The translations under genes were made by a program, and so were the position numbers. This document shows, piece after piece, positions 1-8,565 of a stretch of DNA of 64,000 nucleotides; positions within the stretch are counted from its first letter, which is position 1; each line of letters starts with the position of its first letter. The DNA comes from Clostridiaceae bacterium. GTDB taxonomy: Bacteria; Bacillota; Clostridia; Lachnospirales; Lachnospiraceae. Location of the stretch: the NCBI GenBank assembly GCA_009911065.1, contig QXWR01000003.1, positions 111,147-175,146 of the forward strand, in the 5' to 3' direction. The notes under the pieces were generated by a model that worked only from the letters and a program-made list of their open reading frames with translations, made no database searches and was not told where the DNA came from.

Positions 1-1371
1 GTCATCAATTGTACGAAAACGGGAAGTCATATCTACCAGTTCAATATCCGGTTTTCCCTTTGTAGTGGAGTCACACAAACTGCTGACCCAAATTGCATCA
101 AATTGATAGATTTTTCCTTCCTGTTCTACTATTGTATTTTCTGCTATTAAGCCTGTAATACCGCTATGTGCCTCTATAGCATTAACATATCCCTTCAGTT
201 CAATGGCTTTCTTTAAACGCCCACGCCGGAAATCCGGAATAGATAATTCCGCCTGCATTCTTTTTTCGATACTTTTATAAATTTCATTTTCTGAATAAGG
301 AAATTCAATCAGCTGTCCTCCATATTCCTGAAGAATATGAATGACCTCATCTCGTATCGGTTTTAAATTTCCCTTTTTCCAGTCATCTCCATGAATCACA
401 TATGCTGGACGTAATTTACAAAGATTTTCCTTATAGCTTAATTGTTTTTGTTCGATCACCTTATATACACCCTGAATATTTTCAAGTAACTCTTTTCTTT
501 CTCTGAATGGAATAAGCGGAAAACGCTTGTAGCTGGCAACAGCATAATCAGACAACACCCCAACAACCAGCCTTCCCATGTGCGAGGCTTTTTTTAAGAT
601 AGCAATATGACCGCTATGTATTACATCTGTAGCAAACGCCATATATACAATACGTTCTTTCATCTCATGTACTTTTGCAGAAACACGAATCAAATCATTT
701 TTATCATCAATCTCATTGCATAAATCATCTTTTATATCATATGGTCTCAGATTAATTTGATCTAATACTTCATTTAATGCTTTTTCCGCATAGCACGTTA
801 CTTTTCCTGCTTCACAATAATTGCAAATCTGGTCTAACCATATCTTCCAGTCTTCTCTGTTCAGCTTATAAAGCGGCTGTGCTGCTATTGCATCTTCAAA
901 CAACTCAACGCTTATTTTTTGAATCGTTTGATCTGCTACAATGGCTTTAAAATCTTTTTCCGAAAGCTTCTCTTTACTGCTGACCGCCATACAGGAATCC
1001 GTCCTGCCCAAAATCCCCTCTAAAACACGAAACTCAAAGACTAGATCTCCATGCATGAAAAGAAGGTCATCATCCTGAATTTGCTCCCTCGCTTTATATA
1101 TGGAATAGATATAGTTTGTATCCATATATTTTTCATTATGGACAAATGTATATTTCATAGGTAATCCGAGAGAGATGCAATATTCTTTTAATTTATTTTC
1201 AAATGGCCCTGTTGTTATGATAATATCCCTTATATTCAAATCTGCCAGCATTTTTAACTGTCTGCTTAAAATAGATTCTTTTTCATCGATATAGGTCATA
1301 CATTTGGGATACTCCCTAGTATATTCCCCCATGCGATATCCTAATCCTGAATTTAAAATAAATGCTTTCAT
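1..1371 (-). CDS. PEP mutase fused to nucleotidyltransferase domains (partial, runs off left edge)
   Basis: The 457 visible codons read in frame to base 1, so the C-terminus is missing. The order is an N-terminal sugar-nucleotidyltransferase-like domain (residues about 1-210, opening LNSGLGYRMG), then a cytidylyltransferase fold with the nucleotide-binding HSGH (about residue 235), then the start of a phosphoenolpyruvate mutase domain with AHSGITGLI and WVSSLCDSTTKGKPD near residues 405-445. PEP mutase turns PEP into phosphonopyruvate, the entry to nearly all biological C-P bonds; the fused cytidylyltransferase suggests CMP activation of the product, as in Fom1-type enzymes. The mutase EDK motif should lie beyond the window. 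It is the last visible gene of the leftward glycan operon, 13 bases after the APS-kinase-like gene, with a GGAGC ribosome site before ATG. Decarboxylase and aminotransferase genes may follow outside the window (inference). Confidence 0.85.
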   Translation of the reverse strand, partial: MKAFILNSGLGYRMGEYTREYPKCMTYIDEKESILSRQLKMLADLNIRDIIITTGPFENKLKEYCISLGLPMKYTFVHNEKYMDTNYIYSIYKAREQIQDDDLLFMHGDLVFEFRVLEGILGRTDSCMAVSSKEKLSEKDFKAIVADQTIQKISVELFEDAIAAQPLYKLNREDWKIWLDQICNYCEAGKVTCYAEKALNEVLDQINLRPYDIKDDLCNEIDDKNDLIRVSAKVHEMKERIVYMAFATDVIHSGHIAILKKASHMGRLVVGVLSDYAVASYKRFPLIPFRERKELLENIQGVYKVIEQKQLSYKENLCKLRPAYVIHGDDWKKGNLKPIRDEVIHILQEYGGQLIEFPYSENEIYKSIEKRMQAELSIPDFRRGRLKKAIELKGYVNAIEAHSGITGLIAENTIVEQEGKIYQFDAIWVSSLCDSTTKGKPDIELVDMTSRFRTIDD

Positions 1372-1384
1372 GGAATTTTGCTCC

Positions 1385-1903
1385 TTATAACTCTAATTCT
1401 CGGACAATTGCCTCACACACCTCTTTTGGTGTCAGCACAGAATCATTGCAAATCCGAATATCCGGATTTTGGGGTTCCTCGTAAGGCATATCAATGCCAT
1501 ACACATTGGTTAATTCATGGCGAACCGCTCTGCTGTATATTTTTTTACTGTCCCGTTTTATTAGTATCTCAATAGGAACATGTAAATAAATTTCAAAATA
1601 ATTTTGAATATTTTTACGATTCCATTCTCTGTATTCATGTCTCATTCCAATTACTGCAATGATGACATCAATTCCCTGATCCGTCAGCAGCTTACAGAGA
1701 TTTCGGTTCATATAAGTCTGTTTTCTTCTTCCGTCTTCCGAATAGTCCTTATTCTGAAAAACCTCTCTTGTTTTATCTCCGTCGATAAAAACTACATTAT
1801 CTTTCTTTGACTTTAAATATTCATATAGCAACGTGCCAATCGTGGTTTTTCCTGCTCCAGATAAACCTGTAATCCAATATAAATTTCCTTTACTCATATC
1901 CAT
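1385..1903 (-). CDS. Adenylyl-sulfate kinase-like (CysC family) P-loop kinase
   Basis: This 172-residue protein has the CysC layout: Walker A GLSGAGKTT at about residues 14-22, a DGDKTREVF segment near residue 42, and a lid region rich in Lys/Arg. APS kinase phosphorylates adenylyl sulfate to PAPS, the donor for sulfotransferases. No sulfurylase or sulfotransferase is visible, so a different acceptor in this phosphonate/glycan locus is possible. It starts at ATG 1903 and sits between the SGNH-like gene (9 bases upstream) and the PEP mutase gene (13 bases downstream), so translation is probably coupled. The fold is secure; the substrate is inferred. Confidence 0.75.
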   Translation of the reverse strand: MDMSKGNLYWITGLSGAGKTTIGTLLYEYLKSKKDNVVFIDGDKTREVFQNKDYSEDGRRKQTYMNRNLCKLLTDQGIDVIIAVIGMRHEYREWNRKNIQNYFEIYLHVPIEILIKRDSKKIYSRAVRHELTNVYGIDMPYEEPQNPDIRICNDSVLTPKEVCEAIVRELEL

Positions 1904-1912
1904 TCCTCGATG

Positions 1913-3056
1913 TCAATCTAAATATTCCTTCAACAAAGAGCTAAAGGCCAGCGCACCTACATGATTGAAATGGTTCACATCATTATACATATATGGATTT
2001 TCACAGATATCATGTTCTTTAAAATCCAAAAAACCATGGATATTTTCCGCTTGATCTATAATATCGTAAAACTCTCTTTTCCATTCCTTTAGAAGCGGCG
2101 ATAAAGCATATTCCATTGTACAAAAACGAGGTATAAGAATTAACCATAACCTTCCATTCGGAAATATTTTGTTTATTTCCCTGCAAAATCTATAAAATAT
2201 CTCTTTGTTTTCTATCACTGTCTTTTCATATCTTTTTCTCAAAATACCACTTACAAATTTTCTTGCTGGCAATGACTCTTCCCTTTTTATTGTATTCGTA
2301 TATATTTCATCAAAACCTGAATAATCTTTGCGAACCCACTTTTTAATGTCAAAAACAGAACTTACAAATTCCTTTGTTGCCTGATCTAGTGGATGGAAAC
2401 CATACCTTTCCTTGACCGCATCAAACGATTCATTATAATGTATATTTTTGTTAAAATTATGACTCTCTTTATTGAATCCTCCCTTGTCGTAATAAAAATC
2501 TACTGCATGGGAAATAAGAGATACATCATAATTAAAATAATTATAATCATACATCTCTAAAACAACATTTCTAACATTTTCAGCCTTTATATAACTACGG
2601 AAATAATGCAAAACTGCATTGTTATAGAAAAGATCTTGGGATCTGCATGCTAAATTCACATAACCACTTAAATAGTCTGTATTAATACCACAAACAGCAT
2701 GAGATAATCCAAGAACAATTCCGGTTGGCTGTATTGAATTGATTAAAACTTTATCTACTTTTTGTGCAAATATTCGTTTATAAATTTCAGCAAAAATAAT
2801 AATTTTGCTTTCCAATACCTTTTGTATTATTAATTGTTTCTTTATTTCCTGACAAATGTTAATATCAGTAATTACAATTAAAATAATATCAAAATATTCA
2901 AAACATATCTTTTCCAAAGGTATAAATGCATGATCATTAAATTGTTTCAAATTTGAAAAACTATCCGTATAGCTCCAATTATGCAGATCACTTTTTATAC
3001 TTTGTTCTACAATTTTCCTATAGCCCCCCCCCCAGTCCAAAAATTAAAAGATTCAC
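1913..3056 (-). CDS. SGNH-like glycan acyltransferase/esterase with N-terminal nucleotide-binding-type fold; reading frame interrupted at a G10 tract
   Basis: The best start is GTG 3056, seven bases after AGGAGG. It would encode VNLLIFGLGGGYRK, a typical Rossmann-type opening, but with ten G in the tract at 3024-3033 the frame hits TAG after 12 codons. Nine or twelve G would restore a protein of about 380 residues. As sequenced, only a weak TTG start at 3040 stays in frame with the body. The body has GLSHA near residue 117 of the TTG-start form, in place of the GDS block, and a C-terminal DVNHFNHVG resembling the DxxH block of SGNH hydrolases. Such proteins often add or remove acyl groups on glycans. 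It lies between wecB and the kinase in the same operon. The protein is real; the exact activity is unknown. Confidence 0.6.
3024..3033 (-). repeat. Homopolymeric G10 tract (C10 on the + strand), candidate phase-variation switch
   Basis: Ten consecutive C on the + strand, within the first dozen codons of the SGNH-like gene. The ribosome site AGGAGG and GTG start lie upstream in a frame that only joins the main ORF if the tract length changes by minus one or plus two. Slipped-strand change at such tracts switches surface-glycan genes in several bacteria; a homopolymer sequencing error would look the same. Confidence 0.7.
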
Positions 3057-3072
3057 AGTCTGTCCTCCTGAT

Positions 3073-4182
3073 TTAATGTTTGCAGATCCCTAAAAATCTC
3101 AAACATATTTCTGTAATTTTTTTACTGGCAAATCCATCTCCATATGGATTTACTACATTTGTCATAGCATCATAATCTCTTTGGTTCATTAAAAGTTTAT
3201 TCACATTTTCAACGATACTTTTTTTATCTGTTCCAACTAATCTTAATGTTCCAGCTGACACACCCTCCTGACGTTCTGTAACATTACGAACGACCAATAC
3301 AGGAATATGAAGTGCAGATGCCTCTTCCTGAATCCCTCCGCTATCCGTTATTATTAAATATGCATGTGACATTATATTATGAAATTGAATAACATCCATT
3401 GGTTCAATCAATTTTACATGTTTGCATTCTGATAATATGGCCAAAGCAGGCTCTCTCACAACAGGATTTTTATGAAGTACATACAATATTTTAACATCAC
3501 AAGTGTTGGATAATTCTTTTATTGCATATAAAATATTTTTCAGAGGGTCCCCCCAGTTTTCTCTTCGGTGTGCAGTTACAATAATTGTCCTTTTACCTCC
3601 CGTCCAGTTTAAGAGTTCATCTTTATAATCTCTTGTTATCGTATATTTCAAAGCGTCTATCACCGTATTTCCTGTAACAAAAATACTGTTTTCCTTTTTA
3701 TTTTCTCGTATTAAATTCTCCTTTGTCTGCTGTGTAGGCGCAAAATGGAGCTTACTGACTAAACTAATTGCCTGACGGTTAAATTCTTCCGGAAATGGCG
3801 AATCCATATGATAGGTCCTCAATCCTGCCTCTACATGTCCTACTGGTATCCCCATTTGAAAGCAAGTAAGAGCTGATGCAAAAGACGTAGAAGTATCTCC
3901 ATGAATCAAAACCAAATCTGGCCTTTCTTTTTTTAATATAGAAGGGAGCTTTACCAATATGATAGAAACAATCTCATTCAGCGTTTGTGATTCTTTCATT
4001 ATGTCAAGATCATAATCTACTTTTATAGAAAAGGCCTCTATAACCTGTTGAAGCATTTTTTTATGTTGTCCTGACACACATACGATAGTTTCAACTTCCT
4101 TGTGTTTTTTTAACTCAACTACTATCGGACACATTTTTATCGCTTCTGGTCTGGTGCCAAAAATCATCATAATTTTTTTCAT
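3073..4182 (-). CDS. wecB: UDP-N-acetylglucosamine 2-epimerase (non-hydrolysing)
   Basis: A 369-residue protein opening with IFGTRPEAIKMCP, the signature of the WecB/MnaA family, and carrying SGQHKKM, HGDTSTSF, GHVEAGLRT, TAHRRENWG and TDSGGIQEEA in the expected order. It interconverts UDP-GlcNAc and UDP-ManNAc in the cytoplasm, supplying ManNAc for a surface polymer. Length is normal for the family. ATG 4182 is preceded by AGGAGCGATT. It stands between the phosphatase-superfamily gene and the SGNH-like gene within the leftward glycan operon, which fits sugar-nucleotide supply. Confidence 0.95.
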   Translation of the reverse strand: MKKIMMIFGTRPEAIKMCPIVVELKKHKEVETIVCVSGQHKKMLQQVIEAFSIKVDYDLDIMKESQTLNEIVSIILVKLPSILKKERPDLVLIHGDTSTSFASALTCFQMGIPVGHVEAGLRTYHMDSPFPEEFNRQAISLVSKLHFAPTQQTKENLIRENKKENSIFVTGNTVIDALKYTITRDYKDELLNWTGGKRTIIVTAHRRENWGDPLKNILYAIKELSNTCDVKILYVLHKNPVVREPALAILSECKHVKLIEPMDVIQFHNIMSHAYLIITDSGGIQEEASALHIPVLVVRNVTERQEGVSAGTLRLVGTDKKSIVENVNKLLMNQRDYDAMTNVVNPYGDGFASKKITEICLRFLGICKH

Positions 4183-4193
4183 AATCGCTCCTG

Positions 4194-6212
4194 TTATGCA
4201 ATCTTTGACTCTAATATATAGTTGGAAAGATTTAATTCTTTCATTACATACAAAGAATAAATTTCATCCTTTGTTGCAATCACAATTACTGTTTGATTCT
4301 CTAAAACAATATGTGGTTTTCTCACTGGATGTCCCATATAAAACTCTGATTCTGAAGATACATGATCCTCCCATATTTCTTCTACTTTCTTTTGAAGTTT
4401 TAGTGTTGATAAAAAGTTTATGGCTCTTTGTGTTCTTCCATATAGGATTAATTTTTTATCTTTTAATTTCTCTTCAAACTCATCAAAAGAAATCATTGGT
4501 AGATTTAAAATTAGATTTTCAAATAATTTCTGGTCATGATTTATAAATGAGTATTTGCAGGAAAATGTCCATAAACTATTGGAATTGCTTATTATTTTTT
4601 TTAACATTCTAAACCATTCTGTCTTTAATATTTCCAGATTTTTTTCCAGTTCCAACCATTCTATTTCTTGTCCTGCCAGATTATAGGTTTCATCGGGATC
4701 TTTCTTTAAATCATATACAGCCAATATATTTTTTGTGTTAAATACATGAGATAAGTAATTTTTATAGGTTATACTATAGTCATTATTTCTAAACCCCATA
4801 CAGATTTGAGCACGATCTATATCTGGTATTCCATTTATCCAGAAAGTAACCATATAAGATTTTAAGTCTGATTCTTTGATATTTTCTTTCCTGATAAAAT
4901 CCCAAATCTTGTCAGTTGACAAAAATCTTTTTTCTTTATATGATGTAATTCCTGACTCATATACAAAAAAAGGAATCTGAAAATTCATCTTTGTATAATC
5001 CCATCGATTTTCACTCTTTCTGTTTAAAGGATACATATAATTTGTCATCCCATGATCTGCGGTCAGAACTACAATCGTATTTTTTAATACCTCTCTTCTC
5101 TCCAATTCCTTCCAAAATTTCTCCAGACATTTCTCTATATTCATAACCGATAATTGTTTAGACACCGACATTTTTTTATCCGGCATTTCTTGAAGCCATC
5201 TTTGCCTTTCTTTTATCTCTTCTACATATGCAGCTTCATCCTGTCTCAAACAATCATTCATAAAATTTTCCGGAAAGTGAAAATCAAAGTTATGAATGTA
5301 AGCCATAAAAGGAATTTCTTTATTATACTCGTCGTACCAACTTAAAAAATCATTCAATTCCTTTTCTAATTTGGGAAGCTTTTCAAGACTTTCCCTCATT
5401 TCAAACAATAAATCATTATTACTTTGAACACATCTGTTCCCATTTCCTTTTATAGCAAATTCAATATCATCCTCACATAAAAATTCCTTATTTATCTTCA
5501 ACAATCGGTTTAAATTTTTATATTTTGCATCTATAACAAACTCTTTTTCAATAAGTTTTCTGTCTCCTTTTAAAATCGCCTTTATCTCATTTGTTCTTAT
5601 ATTTTTACATAATAGATATAAATCCTTGTTCATACTTTTGAAAAATTCCGATTTTTCCTGGTTTTCCAAAATATCATATATATAACTCTTTTTGTTCTTC
5701 TCATAGATTTGTTTCTGGTGAAAAATATAATCTACATCACTGTAATCATCAAAAAAGCAATCTAATAAAAAAACTATTTTCTTGTAATCATTGGAAAGAA
5801 AATCGTTCTTTCTTTTTAAATCAATAAAATAGAGCAATCTCTTTTTCCAAATATGGTCAAATGCCCTTATCTCTGGATTTTCTCTTTCTATATGGTTATC
5901 TGATGCAATCTGCTTCTTAAAAAAGGGAATCAACTCGCCTATATAGATATAATATCCCTGCTGACGAAATTGTTCCCAAAATGGCCTATTTTCAAAAAAA
6001 TTTTCTGCAAGATAACTGACTCCTTCCAGTGGATGATGTTGTGCCCAAAATTGACGCACTGCACCCTCAGTAAATGGAGCTGCCGAATACATATTTTCTG
6101 CATAATACGACATTTTTTCTAATTGATAAAAAAAACTATTTGTTTCTTTTATCTGATCTATATACCATTTTGATAAACCATCTATAGTAATACACAACAC
6201 ATTTTTCCTCAT
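4194..6212 (-). CDS. Alkaline-phosphatase/sulfatase-superfamily protein with C-terminal Rossmann-like domain
   Basis: This 672-residue protein begins LCITIDGLSKWYI, giving the metal-binding Asp of the sulfatase/LTA-synthase superfamily. A Thr in APFTEG (about residue 47) is a candidate nucleophile, and VLTADHGM near residue 385 supplies the other metal ligands. Family members transfer phosphoglycerol, phosphoethanolamine or sulfate. There is no signal peptide or membrane segment, unlike MdoB/LtaS enzymes, so it appears cytosolic. The last 110 residues form a separate alpha/beta domain starting LILYGRTQRAINF, similar in style to the ends of two other proteins in this operon. Its start ATG directly abuts the stop of the radical SAM gene. 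A role in placing a phospho- or phosphono-group on the glycan is inferred. Confidence 0.7.
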   Translation of the reverse strand: MRKNVLCITIDGLSKWYIDQIKETNSFFYQLEKMSYYAENMYSAAPFTEGAVRQFWAQHHPLEGVSYLAENFFENRPFWEQFRQQGYYIYIGELIPFFKKQIASDNHIERENPEIRAFDHIWKKRLLYFIDLKRKNDFLSNDYKKIVFLLDCFFDDYSDVDYIFHQKQIYEKNKKSYIYDILENQEKSEFFKSMNKDLYLLCKNIRTNEIKAILKGDRKLIEKEFVIDAKYKNLNRLLKINKEFLCEDDIEFAIKGNGNRCVQSNNDLLFEMRESLEKLPKLEKELNDFLSWYDEYNKEIPFMAYIHNFDFHFPENFMNDCLRQDEAAYVEEIKERQRWLQEMPDKKMSVSKQLSVMNIEKCLEKFWKELERREVLKNTIVVLTADHGMTNYMYPLNRKSENRWDYTKMNFQIPFFVYESGITSYKEKRFLSTDKIWDFIRKENIKESDLKSYMVTFWINGIPDIDRAQICMGFRNNDYSITYKNYLSHVFNTKNILAVYDLKKDPDETYNLAGQEIEWLELEKNLEILKTEWFRMLKKIISNSNSLWTFSCKYSFINHDQKLFENLILNLPMISFDEFEEKLKDKKLILYGRTQRAINFLSTLKLQKKVEEIWEDHVSSESEFYMGHPVRKPHIVLENQTVIVIATKDEIYSLYVMKELNLSNYILESKIA

Positions 6213-7010
6213 CTAATCTTCTTCCTCTACACGCAGAACATTCTTCGTTTGTTTTGCTAATGGTAAACGGCGCTCATAATATCCTGGCGTACGAATATCG
6301 CAGTAATCACATGCTTCTATATAATCGTCCTTATTTAAAAACTCAAACAATTTCTTTTGTAATTCCAAATCGGTACAATCATCATTCAAATCAATATAAT
6401 CTTTTGACCGTTTTGTTATCAATTTCAAATCAGTTCCATGGGAACTTCTTGGACAATAATGAAATTCATTATCCAGCAAACTTCTGCATGATGTACTGCA
6501 ATCTACGAATACCTTTTGAAGCTGTTCTTTGTTTCTGTTTCTCTTTTTCATGTTGCCTGTATCAAAAAAATACTCTTTCTTGTCCCATACATATGGAATT
6601 TCTTCCTCTTCAAGCTGCTCTATCAGCTCTTCTTTATGTTTTGACAGTTCTCCGTAGTCACTAATTCGAATTACAACCTTTTGCCCACCAAAAGTCTGTT
6701 TTATTTTATCGTTATCCCATGCTATTGTTCCATTTGTCACAACGATAATCTCTTTAATCTTTTCTATATTATTCAAATATTTTATTACTTCTTCTAAATC
6801 TGCATAAAGAAAAGGTTCTCCTCCCAAGACATAAACCTGTTTTATCTCATGGCTGATTTTGGATAATCGGTTCATATACTTTTTTATATGATCCAAAGGA
6901 ATATCATAAGGTTTTTCATAATATTGCATCAGATTTGCGCAGCTTTCACATTTTAAAGAACACCTTGTTGTTAAAACCAAATCCATTCTTGGAATAATTA
7001 CCTCACACAT
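6213..7010 (-). CDS. Radical SAM enzyme of the glycan operon
   Basis: A 265-residue protein with TTRCSLKCESC at residues 13-23, the CxxxCxxC cluster that binds the SAM-cleaving 4Fe-4S centre, followed by YVLGGEPFLY, the GGE motif. Later cysteines (CSTSCRS, YCPRS and CDYC near residues 172-245) could hold an auxiliary cluster, as in SPASM or twitch subfamilies. Such enzymes do epimerisations, methylations, dehydrations and C-P or C-C chemistry by radicals, and need anaerobic conditions. The stop codon abuts the ATG of the next gene, so the two are translationally coupled. The substrate is unknown; a sugar or phosphonate intermediate is the natural guess. Confidence 0.8.
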   Translation of the reverse strand: MCEVIIPRMDLVLTTRCSLKCESCANLMQYYEKPYDIPLDHIKKYMNRLSKISHEIKQVYVLGGEPFLYADLEEVIKYLNNIEKIKEIIVVTNGTIAWDNDKIKQTFGGQKVVIRISDYGELSKHKEELIEQLEEEEIPYVWDKKEYFFDTGNMKKRNRNKEQLQKVFVDCSTSCRSLLDNEFHYCPRSSHGTDLKLITKRSKDYIDLNDDCTDLELQKKLFEFLNKDDYIEACDYCDIRTPGYYERRLPLAKQTKNVLRVEEED

Positions 7011-7051
7011 ATCTGTCTTTCCCTTCTAGTAAAAAGATACATCATTTATGT

Positions 7052-8521
7052 TTATAGCAAATCATTTTCATTATCAAATAATGGTACTATTTTTCCTTTA
7101 AATTCAGAAATCGTCTTAATATCCTGAAGAATCGATTCCTTGTGCCAATAGCTTGTCAAGATCACACTTGTATTTGGATATTTTTTCAAAATGTCCCTAG
7201 TGTAAACCGAATATTGCCGGAAAACTTTTTTCTGATCATCGATTAATCCGATTATTTTTTTATCCACTCCTGCAACATACTTTAAAATTTTTTCAGTCTG
7301 TATACCCACAGGATATAAAAAGAATGGCGATTCTTCTTTTTCTAATTTATCTTTGATATTAATAATTTTGTTCCAATAATCATCTAATTTTGCTTCAAAA
7401 TATATTCTTTTATCATCATATTGTTTTATAATATTAAAATCATCTCTGTTATGACAAAGCAATTTTATATTATTAAAAATTCTGTTTACTTCACTCGAAT
7501 TTTTTTTCCAATCTAAGTTCTCACAGGCATATTTTCTCGCAAGGTATTTATTTCTTTTTAATGGATAATCCTCCATAACTTCAGTCATTTTCTTATACAA
7601 ATCATTTGTGTCGATTTCAGCCACAGGCCAATAATATCCATCCCTTCTTGAATGAAAACCTTTTACTTTAATTCTTTTACAAATTTTTTCATCACCAAAT
7701 TCATTCATTGGAGGAGTATCTGTTGATATAACCACCAAACCACTTGATAGCGCTTCAGCTATCGTTAATCCAAGCCCGTCTAATACAGACGGATACAAAT
7801 ATATATCTCCGTAATGATAAATACCTGGAGCAGAAATTGTATCAACAATAAGTTCAATATTGCTATCTTTCACATCTTTCAAAAGCTCGTTATCAAGATT
7901 AATCTGAGAATGAATAATCAGTTTACAATTATTATATTGTTTCGTTAGTTTCCGAAAAGCTTCTAACACCTGATCGGTTCCTTTTCTCCTGGGACTAAAT
8001 CCAGCTGAATGAAAAAATACAACCTTATCTTTATCCTGGCTTCTCTTTTCTGATGGTTGAAAAAGCGCTATGTCCGTTCCCCATGGAATATAAAACGCCT
8101 GAGGATGCCATTGGAAGACACGAAAATGTCGTTTTGTATTGCAGATCACAAAATCATAATGAGAAAAGAAAGAAATTGTTTCCTCCGTGTAATAATCTAT
8201 GTAAGCCCCACATTTAATTTTTTCTTTATTACAGTATAAAATCGGTTCCCACCAGTGTTGCTCATTAAAAAAAACACACTCTATCTTATTTTCTTTTATC
8301 CAACTTATAAATTCGTCCATCTCAAAATATGTTGGACACTTTTCCTTTCTTTCTGCCCAATAAACAGTTTCATCATCCCATTCCTGATCCCCAATCGCAT
8401 ATCTTTCACCACCTCTGGCAAAAATATATACCTGATTATATTCAGATAAAAGAGTTCGATATTGTTTGGAAACATATGCAGCGCCACGCTCAAACCATGT
8501 TGTTACAATTCCTATATTCAT
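7052..8521 (-). CDS. GT4-type glycosyltransferase with C-terminal Rossmann-like module
   Basis: This 489-residue protein opens MNIGIVTTWFERGAAYV and has the GT4 donor-site region YPSVLDGLGLTIAEAL (about residues 241-256), the E-x7-E type motif of retaining GT-B transferases. HSAGFSPRRKGTDQ near residue 165 is the usual nucleotide-binding loop. It transfers a sugar to the growing glycan at the cytoplasmic face. About 110 extra residues at the C-terminus (from FFLYPVGIQTEKIL) resemble a small nucleotide-binding alpha/beta domain and are not part of standard GT4 enzymes. It lies between the propeller protein and the radical SAM gene. Acceptor and sugar cannot be read from the sequence. Confidence 0.82.
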   Translation of the reverse strand: MNIGIVTTWFERGAAYVSKQYRTLLSEYNQVYIFARGGERYAIGDQEWDDETVYWAERKEKCPTYFEMDEFISWIKENKIECVFFNEQHWWEPILYCNKEKIKCGAYIDYYTEETISFFSHYDFVICNTKRHFRVFQWHPQAFYIPWGTDIALFQPSEKRSQDKDKVVFFHSAGFSPRRKGTDQVLEAFRKLTKQYNNCKLIIHSQINLDNELLKDVKDSNIELIVDTISAPGIYHYGDIYLYPSVLDGLGLTIAEALSSGLVVISTDTPPMNEFGDEKICKRIKVKGFHSRRDGYYWPVAEIDTNDLYKKMTEVMEDYPLKRNKYLARKYACENLDWKKNSSEVNRIFNNIKLLCHNRDDFNIIKQYDDKRIYFEAKLDDYWNKIINIKDKLEKEESPFFLYPVGIQTEKILKYVAGVDKKIIGLIDDQKKVFRQYSVYTRDILKKYPNTSVILTSYWHKESILQDIKTISEFKGKIVPLFDNENDLL

Positions 8522-8565
8522 ATTTGTCTAATTCCTTTTTCTGTCATTTCATTATTATCTTTTCA

